Positions 16,688 through 26,264 are shown, numbered from the stretch's first letter. The stretch is 64,000 bases of DNA from Carnobacterium_B sp045617425 (GCF_045617425.1 NZ_JAZLIO010000006.1:1-64000), one strand, 5' to 3'. The notes: generated by a model not told the origin, from the letters alone. Translations and numbers: made by a program.

Positions 16688-17914
16688 TCATTCATATCTT
16701 AAGGCCTCTATTGGATCTAGCTTTGCTGCTTTTCGAGCAGGATAGATACCAAAGAAAATCCCAACAGCTGTAGAGAAAAGGAGTACTAAAAGAACAGAAC
16801 CTAAAGTGATGTTAGGTACAATATTTAATGCGTTGGAAATACCATTTGCAAGAAGTATACCCAATACAAGGCCAATGACTCCACCAATTAAAGTTAAGAT
16901 GACGGCTTCCATTAAGAATTGGAAAAGAATCGTAGTAGTTGTAGCACCTAAAGCTTTTCTTGTGCCAATTTCACGTGTGCGTTCGGTCACGGATACCAGC
17001 ATAATATTCATAACGCCGATTCCACCTACCAATAAAGCGATAGCTGCGACGGCGGCTATAAAGTTGACAAATAACCGTAATACAGAGTCTACTTGATCTA
17101 AAGCTTGTAAAAAATTGGTTGCTGTATAGTAATTATCACCTACAGAGTCATGTCTGGTTTCTAATAAACGAACCATACGATTAGAGACCGATTCTATCGC
17201 ATCCTTATCCGTTACTTGAACCGTTAAACTATTGATAACCGCTACAGCAGGATTTAGTTTTTCCATGGTTGTAAGTGGGAGAGCTAATGATAACGGCATT
17301 TGACTTAAATCAAATGATCCTTGTAATTCTTGAAAAGTTCCTTCAACGATCCCAATAATTTTTAAGTTCAATACATTGCCAGTACTTCCAATCAATTGGA
17401 TCGTTTCACCAATAACATCTTGGCGTCCATTGAATAAAGCAGTAGCGGTATCTTCGCTGATTACAACGACTTCTTTTGCATCATCATAATCATTTTGATT
17501 GAAATACCGACCAGCAATAATAGTACTTTCCATTGATTGGGTTGTATATTGTAGATCAGGCGTGCCACTAAATGCTAAAGCTGAACGAGTTTCAAAATTA
17601 GATCTTACAGTGGTATTCGCTGTATTGTCCGGAGAAATACGGGTGATTTCTGGAATAGAACTTTTTAGAGCTTCAATATCTGCATCTGTAATTGTTGCAT
17701 CATAAGATGCTTCATCGCTGACAGACAATGAAATAGTGGATGCGCCAAAATCATTAAACGTTTTGGTGATTTCTGAAGTTGCACCATTGCCTACAGCTAA
17801 TATAGCGATAACAGCAGCGATTCCTATAATAATGCCTAACATTGTTAAAATAGAGCGCAATTTATTTGAAAAGATACTATCAACGGCCATTTTAAAATTT
17901 TCACGAATATTCAT
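16688..17914 (-). CDS. MacB/YknZ-type ABC transporter permease
   Basis: The 408-residue protein has one N-terminal membrane segment (about residues 20-42), a large extracytoplasmic MacB-type domain, and three C-terminal segments of the FtsX family (about 280-400) containing VSVTERTREIGTRKALGA. Such permeases couple ATP hydrolysis inside the cell to mechanical work on a partner outside rather than forming a normal channel. It is the last gene of a three-gene operon with its ATPase and an adaptor protein. By analogy with YknXYZ it may export peptides or toxic compounds, but the substrate is unknown. Confidence 0.9.
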   Translation of the reverse strand: MNIRENFKMAVDSIFSNKLRSILTMLGIIIGIAAVIAILAVGNGATSEITKTFNDFGASTISLSVSDEASYDATITDADIEALKSSIPEITRISPDNTANTTVRSNFETRSALAFSGTPDLQYTTQSMESTIIAGRYFNQNDYDDAKEVVVISEDTATALFNGRQDVIGETIQLIGSTGNVLNLKIIGIVEGTFQELQGSFDLSQMPLSLALPLTTMEKLNPAVAVINSLTVQVTDKDAIESVSNRMVRLLETRHDSVGDNYYTATNFLQALDQVDSVLRLFVNFIAAVAAIALLVGGIGVMNIMLVSVTERTREIGTRKALGATTTTILFQFLMEAVILTLIGGVIGLVLGILLANGISNALNIVPNITLGSVLLVLLFSTAVGIFFGIYPARKAAKLDPIEALRYE

Positions 17915-17928
17915 GCCGAAATTCCTTT

Positions 17929-18618
17929 CTACATTAATTTCTGCTGCTGGAGCTGATCGTTTACTAATGCGCCGTCTCTAAATGTAACAATTCGTTTAGT
18001 GTACAACGCTACTTCAGGTTCATGAGTGACCATCACAATGGTGGTTCCTTCAGCGTTCAGCTCTTGGAAAATACGCATGATATCAACAGTCGTTTTGGAA
18101 TCAAGATTTCCAGTGGGTTCATCCGCCATCAAAACAGAAGGAGCATTTACGATTGCTCGAGCAATCGCAACACGTTGTTTTTGACCTCCAGAAATTTCGT
18201 TTGGCTTATGCTTAATGCGGTTACTTAAACCAACTCGCTCTAAAGCAGCTAAAGCGCGTTCTTTTCTTTCTTTTGGCTTTACACCAGCATATACTAAAGG
18301 CAACGCAACATTTTCTAATATGGACATTCTAGGCATTAAATTAAACGATTGAAAGACAAAACCAATTTCTTTGTTCCGAACTTTTGCACTCTCATTGTCG
18401 TTTAAATCGCTGACATTTTGTCCGTTCAGTATATAAGTACCTGAATCAAAACGGTCTAATAATCCTAGTATGTTCATTAAAGTTGATTTTCCTGAGCCAC
18501 TAGGACCCATTATTGCTGTAAATTCACCAGCCATTACTTCCAGGGAAATAGAGTCCAAAGCTACCAAAGTTTCCGAACCGGTTGTATAGGTCTTAGTGAT
18601 ATCTTTAACCTGAATCAT
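17929..18618 (-). CDS. MacB/YknY-type ABC transporter ATP-binding protein
   Basis: This 229-residue ATPase has Walker A GPSGSGKST (about residues 39-47), signature SGGQKQRVAIARA (about 143-155), Walker B VLMADEPTGNLDS and the switch histidine in MVTHEPEVA. The subgroup (LolD/MacB type) is recognisable from MADEPTGNLDS. It powers the permease encoded 14 bases downstream; the adaptor gene ends 14 bases upstream. A ribosome site (AAAGGAG) precedes its start. Confidence 0.93.
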   Translation of the reverse strand: MIQVKDITKTYTTGSETLVALDSISLEVMAGEFTAIMGPSGSGKSTLMNILGLLDRFDSGTYILNGQNVSDLNDNESAKVRNKEIGFVFQSFNLMPRMSILENVALPLVYAGVKPKERKERALAALERVGLSNRIKHKPNEISGGQKQRVAIARAIVNAPSVLMADEPTGNLDSKTTVDIMRIFQELNAEGTTIVMVTHEPEVALYTKRIVTFRDGALVNDQLQQQKLM

Positions 18619-18632
18619 AGTAGAACTCCTTT

Positions 18633-19496
18633 CTAGTCAATGGTCACTTTGGTACCATCTTGAATCGTATCATCTGGTGATAACACAATGACCTGATCTA
18701 TAGACAATCCATCTTTTACTTCTACATGAGTAGTGGATTGAATACCTGTTTCTATTGTTGTAGCAATGGATTGTCCATTTTCTACAACATAAACGTAGGG
18801 TTTATTGTCTTCATCATACATTAAAGATTCTATAGGAATGACCAAAACATTCTCTGCGGTATTGGTTATGATATCAACGTCAATATCGAAACCTACAAAT
18901 AAATTCTCTGGTGGTGTGTCAAAGGAAATAATGGATTTTAAAGTAGCAGCAGATGTACCCGTTTGACTGGTTACAGTAGTGGCAATAGGATCAATCTGAG
19001 AGACAGTTCCATTAAATACATCTTCTCCAGAAGTCAAAAGAGCAACTTGACCTTCTTTAATATGTGGAGCATCTGATTTGCTGAGTTCAACCACAACTTG
19101 TAAATCAGCCAAATTAGCTAACGAAATAGCTGGGTCACCACTTTGACTGCTAAGATCAACTTGGTTGTCTCGTGCATTAACGGATGTCACGGTTCCGCTG
19201 AATTCAGCTGTTTGATTTGTTCCATTGCTATACGAGATGAGTACATCACCCTCCTCAACAGCGTCTCCAACACTTACAAAGACCTCTTGGACCATACCTT
19301 GGCCAAAGATAGATTGAGTCTGAGCAGATTCAATTAATCCAGTGGTGTTTAATCGTTCTTCAATTGTTTCTTGTGTTACTTTTGCTGTTTGTACCCTTAT
19401 CGTTTCCTCTGTTGTATTGGTTTCCGCAACACTGTAAATGATAAATGCTAAGACCGCGATTGACGCAACTATTCCAAGTCCTTTTTTCCAATTCAT
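18633..19496 (-). CDS. Efflux RND-type membrane fusion/adaptor protein (YknX-like)
   Basis: The 287-residue protein has one N-terminal membrane anchor (about residues 7-23), a biotinyl-lipoyl-like hairpin (GMVQEVFVSVGDAVEEGDVLI, about 68-88), a beta-barrel (LVVELSKSDAPHIKEGQ) and a membrane-proximal domain. It should bridge the MacB-type permease to the outside. It lacks a long alpha-hairpin and is shorter than YknX. It is the first gene of the minus-strand operon. GAGGAG lies 13 bases before the chosen ATG, farther than usual, so initiation may be weak. A stop just upstream in frame rules out a longer start. Confidence 0.87.
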   Translation of the reverse strand: MNWKKGLGIVASIAVLAFIIYSVAETNTTEETIRVQTAKVTQETIEERLNTTGLIESAQTQSIFGQGMVQEVFVSVGDAVEEGDVLISYSNGTNQTAEFSGTVTSVNARDNQVDLSSQSGDPAISLANLADLQVVVELSKSDAPHIKEGQVALLTSGEDVFNGTVSQIDPIATTVTSQTGTSAATLKSIISFDTPPENLFVGFDIDVDIITNTAENVLVIPIESLMYDEDNKPYVYVVENGQSIATTIETGIQSTTHVEVKDGLSIDQVIVLSPDDTIQDGTKVTID

Positions 19497-19550
19497 AGCC
19501 AGATGTCATCTCCTCAATAATGTAATTTGTATTGCTCATCACTTGTTCAT

Positions 19551-19574
19551 TTATAAGGATTATTATAAGGATTA
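19551..19574. repeat. Exact 12-base tandem repeat in a divergent promoter region
   Basis: TTATAAGGATTA occurs twice in a row (19551-19562, 19563-19574). On the minus strand the junction contains TATAAT, so the repeat may form or duplicate the -10 region of the efflux operon. Confidence 0.7.
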
Positions 19575-19654
19575 TTATTTTTATAGTCTAGATTAATGGC
19601 TTATATAGAAAAAGAGGGTAAACCATTATTTTATAAAAATAATCTAACAACTGG

Positions 19655-19660
19655 TATAAT
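19655..19660 (+). promoter_or_regulatory. Extended -10 promoter of the phosphatase/transporter operon
   Basis: TATAAT preceded by TGG at 19652-19654, 29 bases before the start codon. No convincing -35 is present, as expected for an extended -10 promoter. Confidence 0.5.
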
Positions 19661-19689
19661 ATTAAAAAGACCTAATGAGGTGTTGGATG

Positions 19690-20424
19690 ATGAAAAAAGA
19701 ACTATTTGCAATTGGAGATGTTCATGGTCAAATTACACTGTTCAAACAAATGCTAACAAACTGGAATGAAGAAACACAGCAGTTGCTTTTGATTGGTGAT
19801 TTAGGAGATCGTGGAGAAAATCCAAAAGATTGTTTCTTATTAGCGCAGTCACTTGTAGAAAAGAAAAATGCCATTTACTTAAAAGGAAATCATGAAGACA
19901 TGTTATTAGCTTTTTTGAAACATCCTGAACAGAATTATGAGTTGTATTGTTTGAACGGTGGGATGAAAACTCTTGAAACGTTCTTGCATCCGGGGTTAGA
20001 TGCGGAGTATTCGCCTACAGAAATCGTGATGTTTTTAACTAGTCGGTATCCTACCTTGCAACCATTCCTTGAATCATTGCCTCTTTATTATGAATGGGGA
20101 CATTTTTTATTTGTTCATGCAGGTGTTGACTTATCAAAGCGTGATTGGCATCAAACATCTAGTGAAGATTATGTCTGGATTCGAGAGGCCTTTCATGAAA
20201 TGAAAAATACTACTGGAAAAATCATTGTATTTGGCCATACGATTACGCCATTTTTATATGGAGACAATCAAACAACGGATTTATGGATAAAGGATAATAA
20301 GATAGGGATAGATGGAGGTGCAGTATACGGTGGTGCGCTTCATGGAGTACTATTTAATGAAAAAGAGTTAGTTAGAGATATTAAACTAGACAATAAGGGT
20401 TATGTTTGGGATGGATTGACGTAA
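19690..20424 (+). CDS. PP1/PP2A-type metallophosphoesterase (serine/threonine phosphatase family)
   Basis: The 244-residue protein has the full set of two-metal phosphoesterase motifs: GDVHGQ (about residues 9-14), GDLGDRG (about 36-42), KGNHEDM (about 66-72), VHAGVDLS and VFGHTITP. These place it with PrpE/ApaH-like enzymes, which remove phosphate from proteins or cleave dinucleoside tetraphosphates; the actual substrate cannot be told. The second of two adjacent ATG codons (19690) is favoured, with GAGGTG seven bases upstream. The transporter gene egtV follows 37 bases later without a terminator, so they may be co-transcribed. Confidence 0.85.
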   Translation: MKKELFAIGDVHGQITLFKQMLTNWNEETQQLLLIGDLGDRGENPKDCFLLAQSLVEKKNAIYLKGNHEDMLLAFLKHPEQNYELYCLNGGMKTLETFLHPGLDAEYSPTEIVMFLTSRYPTLQPFLESLPLYYEWGHFLFVHAGVDLSKRDWHQTSSEDYVWIREAFHEMKNTTGKIIVFGHTITPFLYGDNQTTDLWIKDNKIGIDGGAVYGGALHGVLFNEKELVRDIKLDNKGYVWDGLT

Positions 20425-20461
20425 TTGTAGACTAAAAAATGGGGTTTAAAGGAGAGAGAAG

Positions 20462-21439
20462 ATGATACTTTTTGAAAATGTTTCTAAAGAATATGAAAAA
20501 GGTAAACCAGTTGTATCAAATATCAATTTAGAAATAAAAGATGGGGAATTTTTTGTGTTTATTGGACCCAGCGGCAGTGGGAAAACAACAACATTAAAAA
20601 TGATCAATCGATTGATTTCATTAACGTCAGGTTTTATTCGCATTGATGGTAAACCAATCAGTGATTATAATTTGCAAGAGTTGCGTTGGAATATTGGATA
20701 CGTATTGCAACAAATAGCTCTATTTCCAAATATGACGGTTGAAGAAAATATTACGATTGTACCAGAAATGAAAAAATGGTCTAAAGATGATATGAAAAAT
20801 AGAGTGACAGAGCTTCTTGAAAGTGTCGGTCTAGAACCAGAAGCATATCGAAATCGTAAAACCTCTGAACTTTCAGGAGGAGAACAACAAAGAATTGGTG
20901 TGATTAGAGCTTTAGCAGCTAATCCTGATATTATTTTAATGGATGAACCTTTTAGTGCTTTAGACCCTATTAGTAAACGTAATCTACAAAGAGATGTAGC
21001 TAAGTTGCAAAAAAAATTGAACAAGACAATTGTTTTTGTAACGCATGATATGCAAGAAGCATTAGCTTTAGGAGACCGCATTTGTTTAATGAATAATGGG
21101 AAAATAGAACAAATAGGAACGCCAGATGACATTCGAAAACACCCAAAAAATGATTTTGTTCGGAACTTCTTACAAATGGGTATTAGTGAGATGAAAGAAA
21201 CGCCAACAATTCAACAACTGATAGAAACTGGACAACTAGGACTCAGTGAAGTTGAAGATAGCGAGTCTTATCTAACTCCTGAAGATACGATTGATGCATT
21301 GGTTGTCGTTTTAGCTAAAGAAGAATTTGTAGTCATTAAAGAAAGTAACGGCCAAAAAATAGGGAAAATTACAAAACAGCAATTGCTGAATTATTTGGCA
21401 CATGAAATTCAACGTGAACAAGAAAGTGTGGTGGTATAG
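20462..21439 (+). CDS. egtV: Quaternary-amine-type ABC transporter ATPase with CBS-like tail (EgtV/OpuCA-like)
   Basis: The 325-residue ATPase shows Walker A GPSGSGKTT (about residues 35-43), signature LSGGEQQRIGVIRAL, Walker B IILMDEPFSALDP and VTHDMQEAL. A C-terminal region (from about residue 275, LTPEDTIDALVVVLAK) resembles part of a CBS domain, as in OpuCA/ProV-type ATPases that sense ionic strength or nucleotides. GGAGAGA precedes the ATG. The fused permease/binding protein starts two bases after its stop. The egtV name rests on the identity of that partner; OpuCA is the fallback annotation. Confidence 0.82.
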   Translation: MILFENVSKEYEKGKPVVSNINLEIKDGEFFVFIGPSGSGKTTTLKMINRLISLTSGFIRIDGKPISDYNLQELRWNIGYVLQQIALFPNMTVEENITIVPEMKKWSKDDMKNRVTELLESVGLEPEAYRNRKTSELSGGEQQRIGVIRALAANPDIILMDEPFSALDPISKRNLQRDVAKLQKKLNKTIVFVTHDMQEALALGDRICLMNNGKIEQIGTPDDIRKHPKNDFVRNFLQMGISEMKETPTIQQLIETGQLGLSEVEDSESYLTPEDTIDALVVVLAKEEFVVIKESNGQKIGKITKQQLLNYLAHEIQREQESVVV

Positions 21440-21440
21440 A

Positions 21441-22958
21441 GTGAATGAATTTATAGCTACATTTCAAGAACGAAAAAGTGATTTATTAACAGCGTTGATT
21501 GAACATATGCAACTGTCCTTTATTTCATTATTTATAGCGGTGATTATAGCGATTCCACTAGCTATTTACTTAACTAAGCATAAAAAATCAGCAACGGTTA
21601 TGATACAAATTACGTCTATTTTTCAAACCATTCCATCTCTTGCCCTTTTAGGATTAATGATTCCCTTAGTAGGAATAGGATCCGTACCTGCTATAATAGC
21701 ATTGGTTCTCTACGCGTTATTACCTATTCTAAGAAATGCCTACACTGGAATAATGGAAGTAGATCCGTCGTTAAATGAAGCAGCAGATGCTATGGGAATG
21801 AATCGATGGAGGAAGCTTACTAAAGTGCAGATTCCGCTTGCTATGCCGATCATTATGGCAGGAATCCGTAATGCAATGGTGTTGATTATTGGGACTGGAA
21901 CAATTGCGGCTTTAATTGGAGCCGGTGGATTAGGTAGCCTTATTTTATTAGGGATCGATCGCGGAAATAATTATTTGATTTTATTAGGAGCAATTCCAGC
22001 GGCATTGTTAGCAATTTTCTTTGATTATTTATTAAGCATATTTGAAAAAATTTCGTTTAAGAAAACGGTGATTACATTAGGAATACTCAGTGTTATTATT
22101 TTGGGATTACTGATTGCACCATTTTTAATGAAAGACAAAGAAGAACTGGTTATTGCCGGGAAATTAGGCGCAGAACCTGAAATTATTATGAATATGTATA
22201 AATACTTGATTGAAGACGAAACAGATGTAGCTGTCACGTTAGAGCCAAATATGGGAAAAACCACTTTTGTGTTCAATGCATTAGAATCAGGAGATATTGA
22301 TATTTACACAGAATATACAGGAACAATTCTGGCAACATTTTTAAACGAAGAATTGACTTCAACAAATGAGCAAGATGTTTACCAACAAGCTAGAGATGGT
22401 TTAGCAGATCAGTATAATATGTCTTTATTGGAACCTATGGCATTTAATAATACGTATACGCTTGCGGTTACTTCAGAACTAGCAGAAGAATATCAGCTTG
22501 AAACCATTTCAGATTTGATTCCGATAGCAGATGAAATTAAAGCAGGCTTCACTTTAGAATTTTCTGATCGGCAAGATGGATACCTTGGGATACAAGATTT
22601 ATATGGACTAACTTTTGGTGATGTCCAAACAATGGAACCAAAACTTCGCTATTCAGCTATTGAGACAGGTGACATTAATTTAGTAGATGCGTATTCAACA
22701 GACAGCGAACTTGCTCAATATGATCTAGTTGTTTTGGAAGACGATCGTGGATTATTTCCACCGTACCAAGGAGCTCCGTTACTATTGAACGAAACGCTAG
22801 AGGAATTTCCGGAAATTGAAGATAGTTTAGATCAGTTAGCTGGAAAAATTACGGATGCTGAAATGAGAGAAATGAACTATGCTGTAAATGTGACTGGAGT
22901 TAGTGCAAGTGAGGTTGCACTAAAATTTTTAACTGAAAAAGGCCTACTAAATGACTAA
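21441..22958 (+). CDS. egtU: Fused ABC permease/substrate-binding protein, probable ergothioneine transporter EgtU
   Basis: The 505-residue protein joins an OpuCB-type permease (about residues 1-220, with EAADAMGMNRWRKLTKVQIPLAMPI) to an extracellular OpuAC/ProX-type binding domain (about 235-505). Such fusions are commonly called choline or glycine-betaine transporters. Here the binding domain has KLGAEPEI, NNTYTLAV, GFTLEFSDRQDG and DAYSTDSEL, which I recall as close to the streptococcal EgtU ergothioneine-binding domain. Ergothioneine uptake is therefore proposed. The GTG at 21441 gives the family-typical N-terminus MNEF; a longer ATG frame from 21402 overlaps egtV and has no ribosome site. 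Confidence 0.75.
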   Translation: MNEFIATFQERKSDLLTALIEHMQLSFISLFIAVIIAIPLAIYLTKHKKSATVMIQITSIFQTIPSLALLGLMIPLVGIGSVPAIIALVLYALLPILRNAYTGIMEVDPSLNEAADAMGMNRWRKLTKVQIPLAMPIIMAGIRNAMVLIIGTGTIAALIGAGGLGSLILLGIDRGNNYLILLGAIPAALLAIFFDYLLSIFEKISFKKTVITLGILSVIILGLLIAPFLMKDKEELVIAGKLGAEPEIIMNMYKYLIEDETDVAVTLEPNMGKTTFVFNALESGDIDIYTEYTGTILATFLNEELTSTNEQDVYQQARDGLADQYNMSLLEPMAFNNTYTLAVTSELAEEYQLETISDLIPIADEIKAGFTLEFSDRQDGYLGIQDLYGLTFGDVQTMEPKLRYSAIETGDINLVDAYSTDSELAQYDLVVLEDDRGLFPPYQGAPLLLNETLEEFPEIEDSLDQLAGKITDAEMREMNYAVNVTGVSASEVALKFLTEKGLLND

Positions 22959-23025
22959 AAAGGATTTATATAGATAAGAAGAAAACTTAAATAGTGTTAT
23001 ACAAGATGCAATAAAGGAGATCGTT

Positions 23026-23862
23026 ATGAAAATTGGTGTACTATCAGACCTACACATTGATACCAATAAGAAAAAATTAAATGGAATAGAAACGTTTGCG
23101 AATATTATGGTTAAACAAATTAACCACCAAAACATCGATGTCCTATTAATTGCTGGGGATATTAGTAGCGATTATCTAGTATCTCAACATTTTGTAGATG
23201 AAGTCACAGACAAAAGTGGTATTCCCATTTTATTTGTCCCAGGTAATCATGACTTTTGGTCATTAAGAAATGGAGAAACAGATACAAAAAAAATCTACCA
23301 TTTTTTTGAGAAACAACCCAATAGTTTATTGAATACACCGTATATATTGAATGATGAATGGGCTGTTGTTGGGAATGGAGGTTGGTATGATTACGGTTAT
23401 GCAGATCAGAAAAAATACACTAAGTCAGAATTCGATGATATGAAATTGAGAGTTGGTGTATGGCAAGATAAACGTTATGTCCATTGGGAGAAAGGAAACA
23501 AACAAGTTGCCCAATGGATGTTAAATAAGTTGGAAGCAGATCTTCAATCTGTTGGAAAGCGAAAAGTTATTTTGATGACTCATGTTGTTACTCATCCGAA
23601 ATTTGTTGTACCATTGCCGCATAAAATTTATGATTATTTTAATGCTTTTCTAGGGAGCTCATCTTACGAAAAATTGTATCAAGACTACCCAATTGCTTAT
23701 AGTATTATGGGTCATGTCCATTTTAGAAAAACATTGGTAGAGAACCAAGTGAATTATATTTGTGCTTGTTTGGGCGGATCGAAACATTGGCTGACCAAAG
23801 ATCCGGAAGCAGAAGTAGTGAATGCATTACTAACGTTTCAGTTGCCAGAAAAAACGAACTAA
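23026..23862 (+). CDS. Metallophosphoesterase (Icc/calcineurin-like)
   Basis: The 278-residue cytoplasmic protein has the calcineurin-like metal motifs SDLHID (about residues 6-11), IAGDIS, PGNHDFW (about 75-81), MTHVVTHP and GHVHFRK. Both metal sites look complete. The family cleaves phosphodiesters or phosphomonoesters of unknown identity in Lactobacillales; nearest type is the YpbG/3'-5' phosphoesterase group. AAGGAG precedes the ATG at seven bases. It is 67 bases after egtU and ends at a strong terminator, so it may be the last gene of that operon. Confidence 0.82.
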   Translation: MKIGVLSDLHIDTNKKKLNGIETFANIMVKQINHQNIDVLLIAGDISSDYLVSQHFVDEVTDKSGIPILFVPGNHDFWSLRNGETDTKKIYHFFEKQPNSLLNTPYILNDEWAVVGNGGWYDYGYADQKKYTKSEFDDMKLRVGVWQDKRYVHWEKGNKQVAQWMLNKLEADLQSVGKRKVILMTHVVTHPKFVVPLPHKIYDYFNAFLGSSSYEKLYQDYPIAYSIMGHVHFRKTLVENQVNYICACLGGSKHWLTKDPEAEVVNALLTFQLPEKTN

Positions 23863-23875
23863 CTAAAAGCGAGCT

Positions 23876-23911
23876 AAGTATGCAAAAAGGTTAAACTCTT
23901 TTTGCATACTT
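23876..23911 (+). terminator. Terminator after the metallophosphoesterase gene
   Basis: AAGTATGCAAAAAG pairs perfectly with CTTTTTGCATACTT around an eight-base loop and is followed by TTTTT. Confidence 0.9.
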
Positions 23912-23952
23912 TTTTGTGTGGTTAATAAATTACGGAGGTATTTAAGAGGAGT

Positions 23953-23982
23953 TTGGTTAGGCACTTATGTTTATGGTAAAAT
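23953..23982 (+). promoter_or_regulatory. Promoter of tex
   Basis: TTGGTT (23953-23958), 18 bases, then TAAAAT (23977-23982) preceded by TGG. Confidence 0.5.
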
Positions 23983-24017
23983 AGTTAAGTAAAGTGGAAC
24001 GAGAGAGGAAGAAATAC

Positions 24018-26195
24018 ATGATGGAAACAAACGAGTCAATTGTACTAGATTTATTGAAAAATGAATTAAAAAGCTACTCTAAAAAGCAATTAACAACAGT
24101 CTTAGATCTATTGGCTGAAGGGAATACAGTCCCATTTATAGCTCGATACCGAAAAGAAATGACTGGTACGCTGGATGAAGTCCAAATACGAGAAATAGAA
24201 GAGCGTCATCAATATTTAACAAATTTAGAAAAACGTAAAAATGATGTATTAAGAAGCATTGGAGAACAAGAAAAATTAACACCAGAACTTGAAGGTAAAA
24301 TCAAAAAAGCGACAAAAATGCAGTTGGTGGAAGACTTGTATCGTCCATTCAAACAAAAACGACGGACAAAAGCCACGATAGCTAAAGAGAGTGGCTTAGA
24401 ACCTCTAGCGCAATGGTTGCTGTCATTTCCAACGACCGATGTACAAGTGGAAGCTGAAAAATACATCAATGAAGAACACAAAATTGCTACAGGAGAAGAG
24501 GCATTAACTGGAGCACACGAAATTCTTGCTGAACGAATTGGGGATGAACCAACGTACAGAACTTGGATTCGAGAATTCAGTTCTAAAAATGGTGCAATCA
24601 CAGCTAAAGTTAAAAATGCTGAAAAAGATGAAAAAGGAACTTTTGAAATGTACTATGAGTACAGTGAACCGTTGACAAAAGTTGCATCTCATCGTATTTT
24701 AGCAATGAATCGTGGAGAAAAAGAAGATATCTTAAAAGTTTCTTTTGATTTGAACGAACAAAAAATTCATGAGTATTTGGAAAAACAATTAATTGAGCAG
24801 TCTACTTCTACTGCGGTTCCTTTTATACAAGCGGCTTTTGAAGATAGTTATAAACGGTTCATCGGACCATCTATTGAACGTGAGATCCGTGCAGAATTAA
24901 CCGAAAAGGCTGGAGAACAAGCTATTCATATTTTTGGAGAAAATCTACGTAATTTATTATTACAAGCTCCATTAAAAGGTAAAATTGTTTTAGGGTTAGA
25001 TCCGGCTTACCGTACAGGATGTAAACTGGCAGTTATTGATCCTACAGGTAAAGTGCTGGCGATTGATGTGATTTATCCACATAAACCAGCGGGTGCAGCT
25101 GCTCGTGCTGAAGCAGCAATTAAATTCAAACAATTAGTTGAAACGCATCTAGTTGAAATGATCGCAATTGGAAATGGAACAGCTAGTCGTGAATCAGAAA
25201 CGTTTGTTTCGGAAAACTTAAAAGAAATGGAACGACAAGTTTTCTATGTAATTGTAAATGAAGCAGGTGCATCTGTTTATTCAGCAAGTAAGATAGCTCG
25301 CGAAGAGTTTCCTGATCTGCAAGTTGAACAAAGAAGTGCGGTTAGCATTGCCCGCAGATTACAAGATCCTTTAGCTGAACTTGTAAAAATTGATCCTAAA
25401 TCAGTTGGTGTTGGTCAATACCAACATGATGTCTCACAAAAACGCTTGGAAGAACGCTTAGATTTTGTCGTAGAAACGGCGGTTAACCAAGTGGGTGTAA
25501 ATGTAAACACGGCAAGTGCGCCTTTATTGCAACATGTTGCTGGATTGAATAAGACCACTGCTACCAATGTTGTGGTTTATCGTGAAGAGAATGGTCGCTT
25601 TGAAAGTCGTGCTCAATTGAAAAAAGTAGCTCGTTTGGGCCCTAAAGCGTATGAACAAGCTGTAGGATTCTTACGCATTATTGACGGAAAAAATGTCTTA
25701 GATAATACAGGCATCCATCCAGAAACTTATAAAGAGGCAAAACAAATATTAGAATTAGCTGGATTAACCTTATCAGATGTTGGGAGTCTAGAAGCCAAGA
25801 AAGTTTTGGAGAAAATGGACATAGTAGTATTGGCTGACCAAGTTGGTTTAGGTAAGGAAACTGTAAAAGATATGCTACAGGCATTGTCAAAACCTGGCCG
25901 TGACCTAAGAGATGAACTATCAGCTCCATTATTGCGGACAGATGTTTTAAGTATGGAAGATTTAATACCAGGCATGGAATTAGAAGGAACGGTTAGAAAT
26001 GTGGTTGATTTTGGGGCATTTGTAGATATCGGAGTCAAGCAAGATGGCATGGTTCATATTTCTAAATTAAGCAAGGGCTACATTCAACATCCAACAAATG
26101 TTGTTTCAGTAGGCGATGTTGTGACGGTTTGGGTTGATAGTGTAGATCTGAAAAAAGGTCGAATCGCCTTAACAATGTTGAAACCAAAAGAATAA
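24018..26195 (+). CDS. tex: Tex family S1 RNA-binding transcription accessory protein
   Basis: The 725-residue protein matches Tex from end to end: an N-terminal helical domain (FIARYRKEMTGTLDEVQIREIE), a YqgF/RNase H-like domain around LGLDPAYRTGCKLAVID (about residues 326-342), helix-hairpin-helix modules (VNVNTASAPLLQHVAGL), and a C-terminal S1 domain (about 648-720; VRNVVDFGAFVDIGVKQDG). Tex binds nucleic acid and affects transcription elongation and stress tolerance. The ATG at 24018 follows GAGAGGAAG at seven bases; the upstream GTG at 23994 overlaps that site. The SprT-like gene follows, as in B. subtilis. Confidence 0.94.
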   Translation: MMETNESIVLDLLKNELKSYSKKQLTTVLDLLAEGNTVPFIARYRKEMTGTLDEVQIREIEERHQYLTNLEKRKNDVLRSIGEQEKLTPELEGKIKKATKMQLVEDLYRPFKQKRRTKATIAKESGLEPLAQWLLSFPTTDVQVEAEKYINEEHKIATGEEALTGAHEILAERIGDEPTYRTWIREFSSKNGAITAKVKNAEKDEKGTFEMYYEYSEPLTKVASHRILAMNRGEKEDILKVSFDLNEQKIHEYLEKQLIEQSTSTAVPFIQAAFEDSYKRFIGPSIEREIRAELTEKAGEQAIHIFGENLRNLLLQAPLKGKIVLGLDPAYRTGCKLAVIDPTGKVLAIDVIYPHKPAGAAARAEAAIKFKQLVETHLVEMIAIGNGTASRESETFVSENLKEMERQVFYVIVNEAGASVYSASKIAREEFPDLQVEQRSAVSIARRLQDPLAELVKIDPKSVGVGQYQHDVSQKRLEERLDFVVETAVNQVGVNVNTASAPLLQHVAGLNKTTATNVVVYREENGRFESRAQLKKVARLGPKAYEQAVGFLRIIDGKNVLDNTGIHPETYKEAKQILELAGLTLSDVGSLEAKKVLEKMDIVVLADQVGLGKETVKDMLQALSKPGRDLRDELSAPLLRTDVLSMEDLIPGMELEGTVRNVVDFGAFVDIGVKQDGMVHISKLSKGYIQHPTNVVSVGDVVTVWVDSVDLKKGRIALTMLKPKE

Positions 26196-26228
26196 GTGAG
26201 TTATTTTAGCATAAATAGTTGTATATAG

Positions 26229-26264
26229 AAAAGAGGGTGGGATTTTTGTCCCATCCTCTTTTTC
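26229..26264 (+). terminator. Terminator of tex
   Basis: AAAAGAGGGTGGGA pairs with TCCCATCCTCTTTT (one G-U) around a six-base loop, with the arm ending in a T run. Confidence 0.88.
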
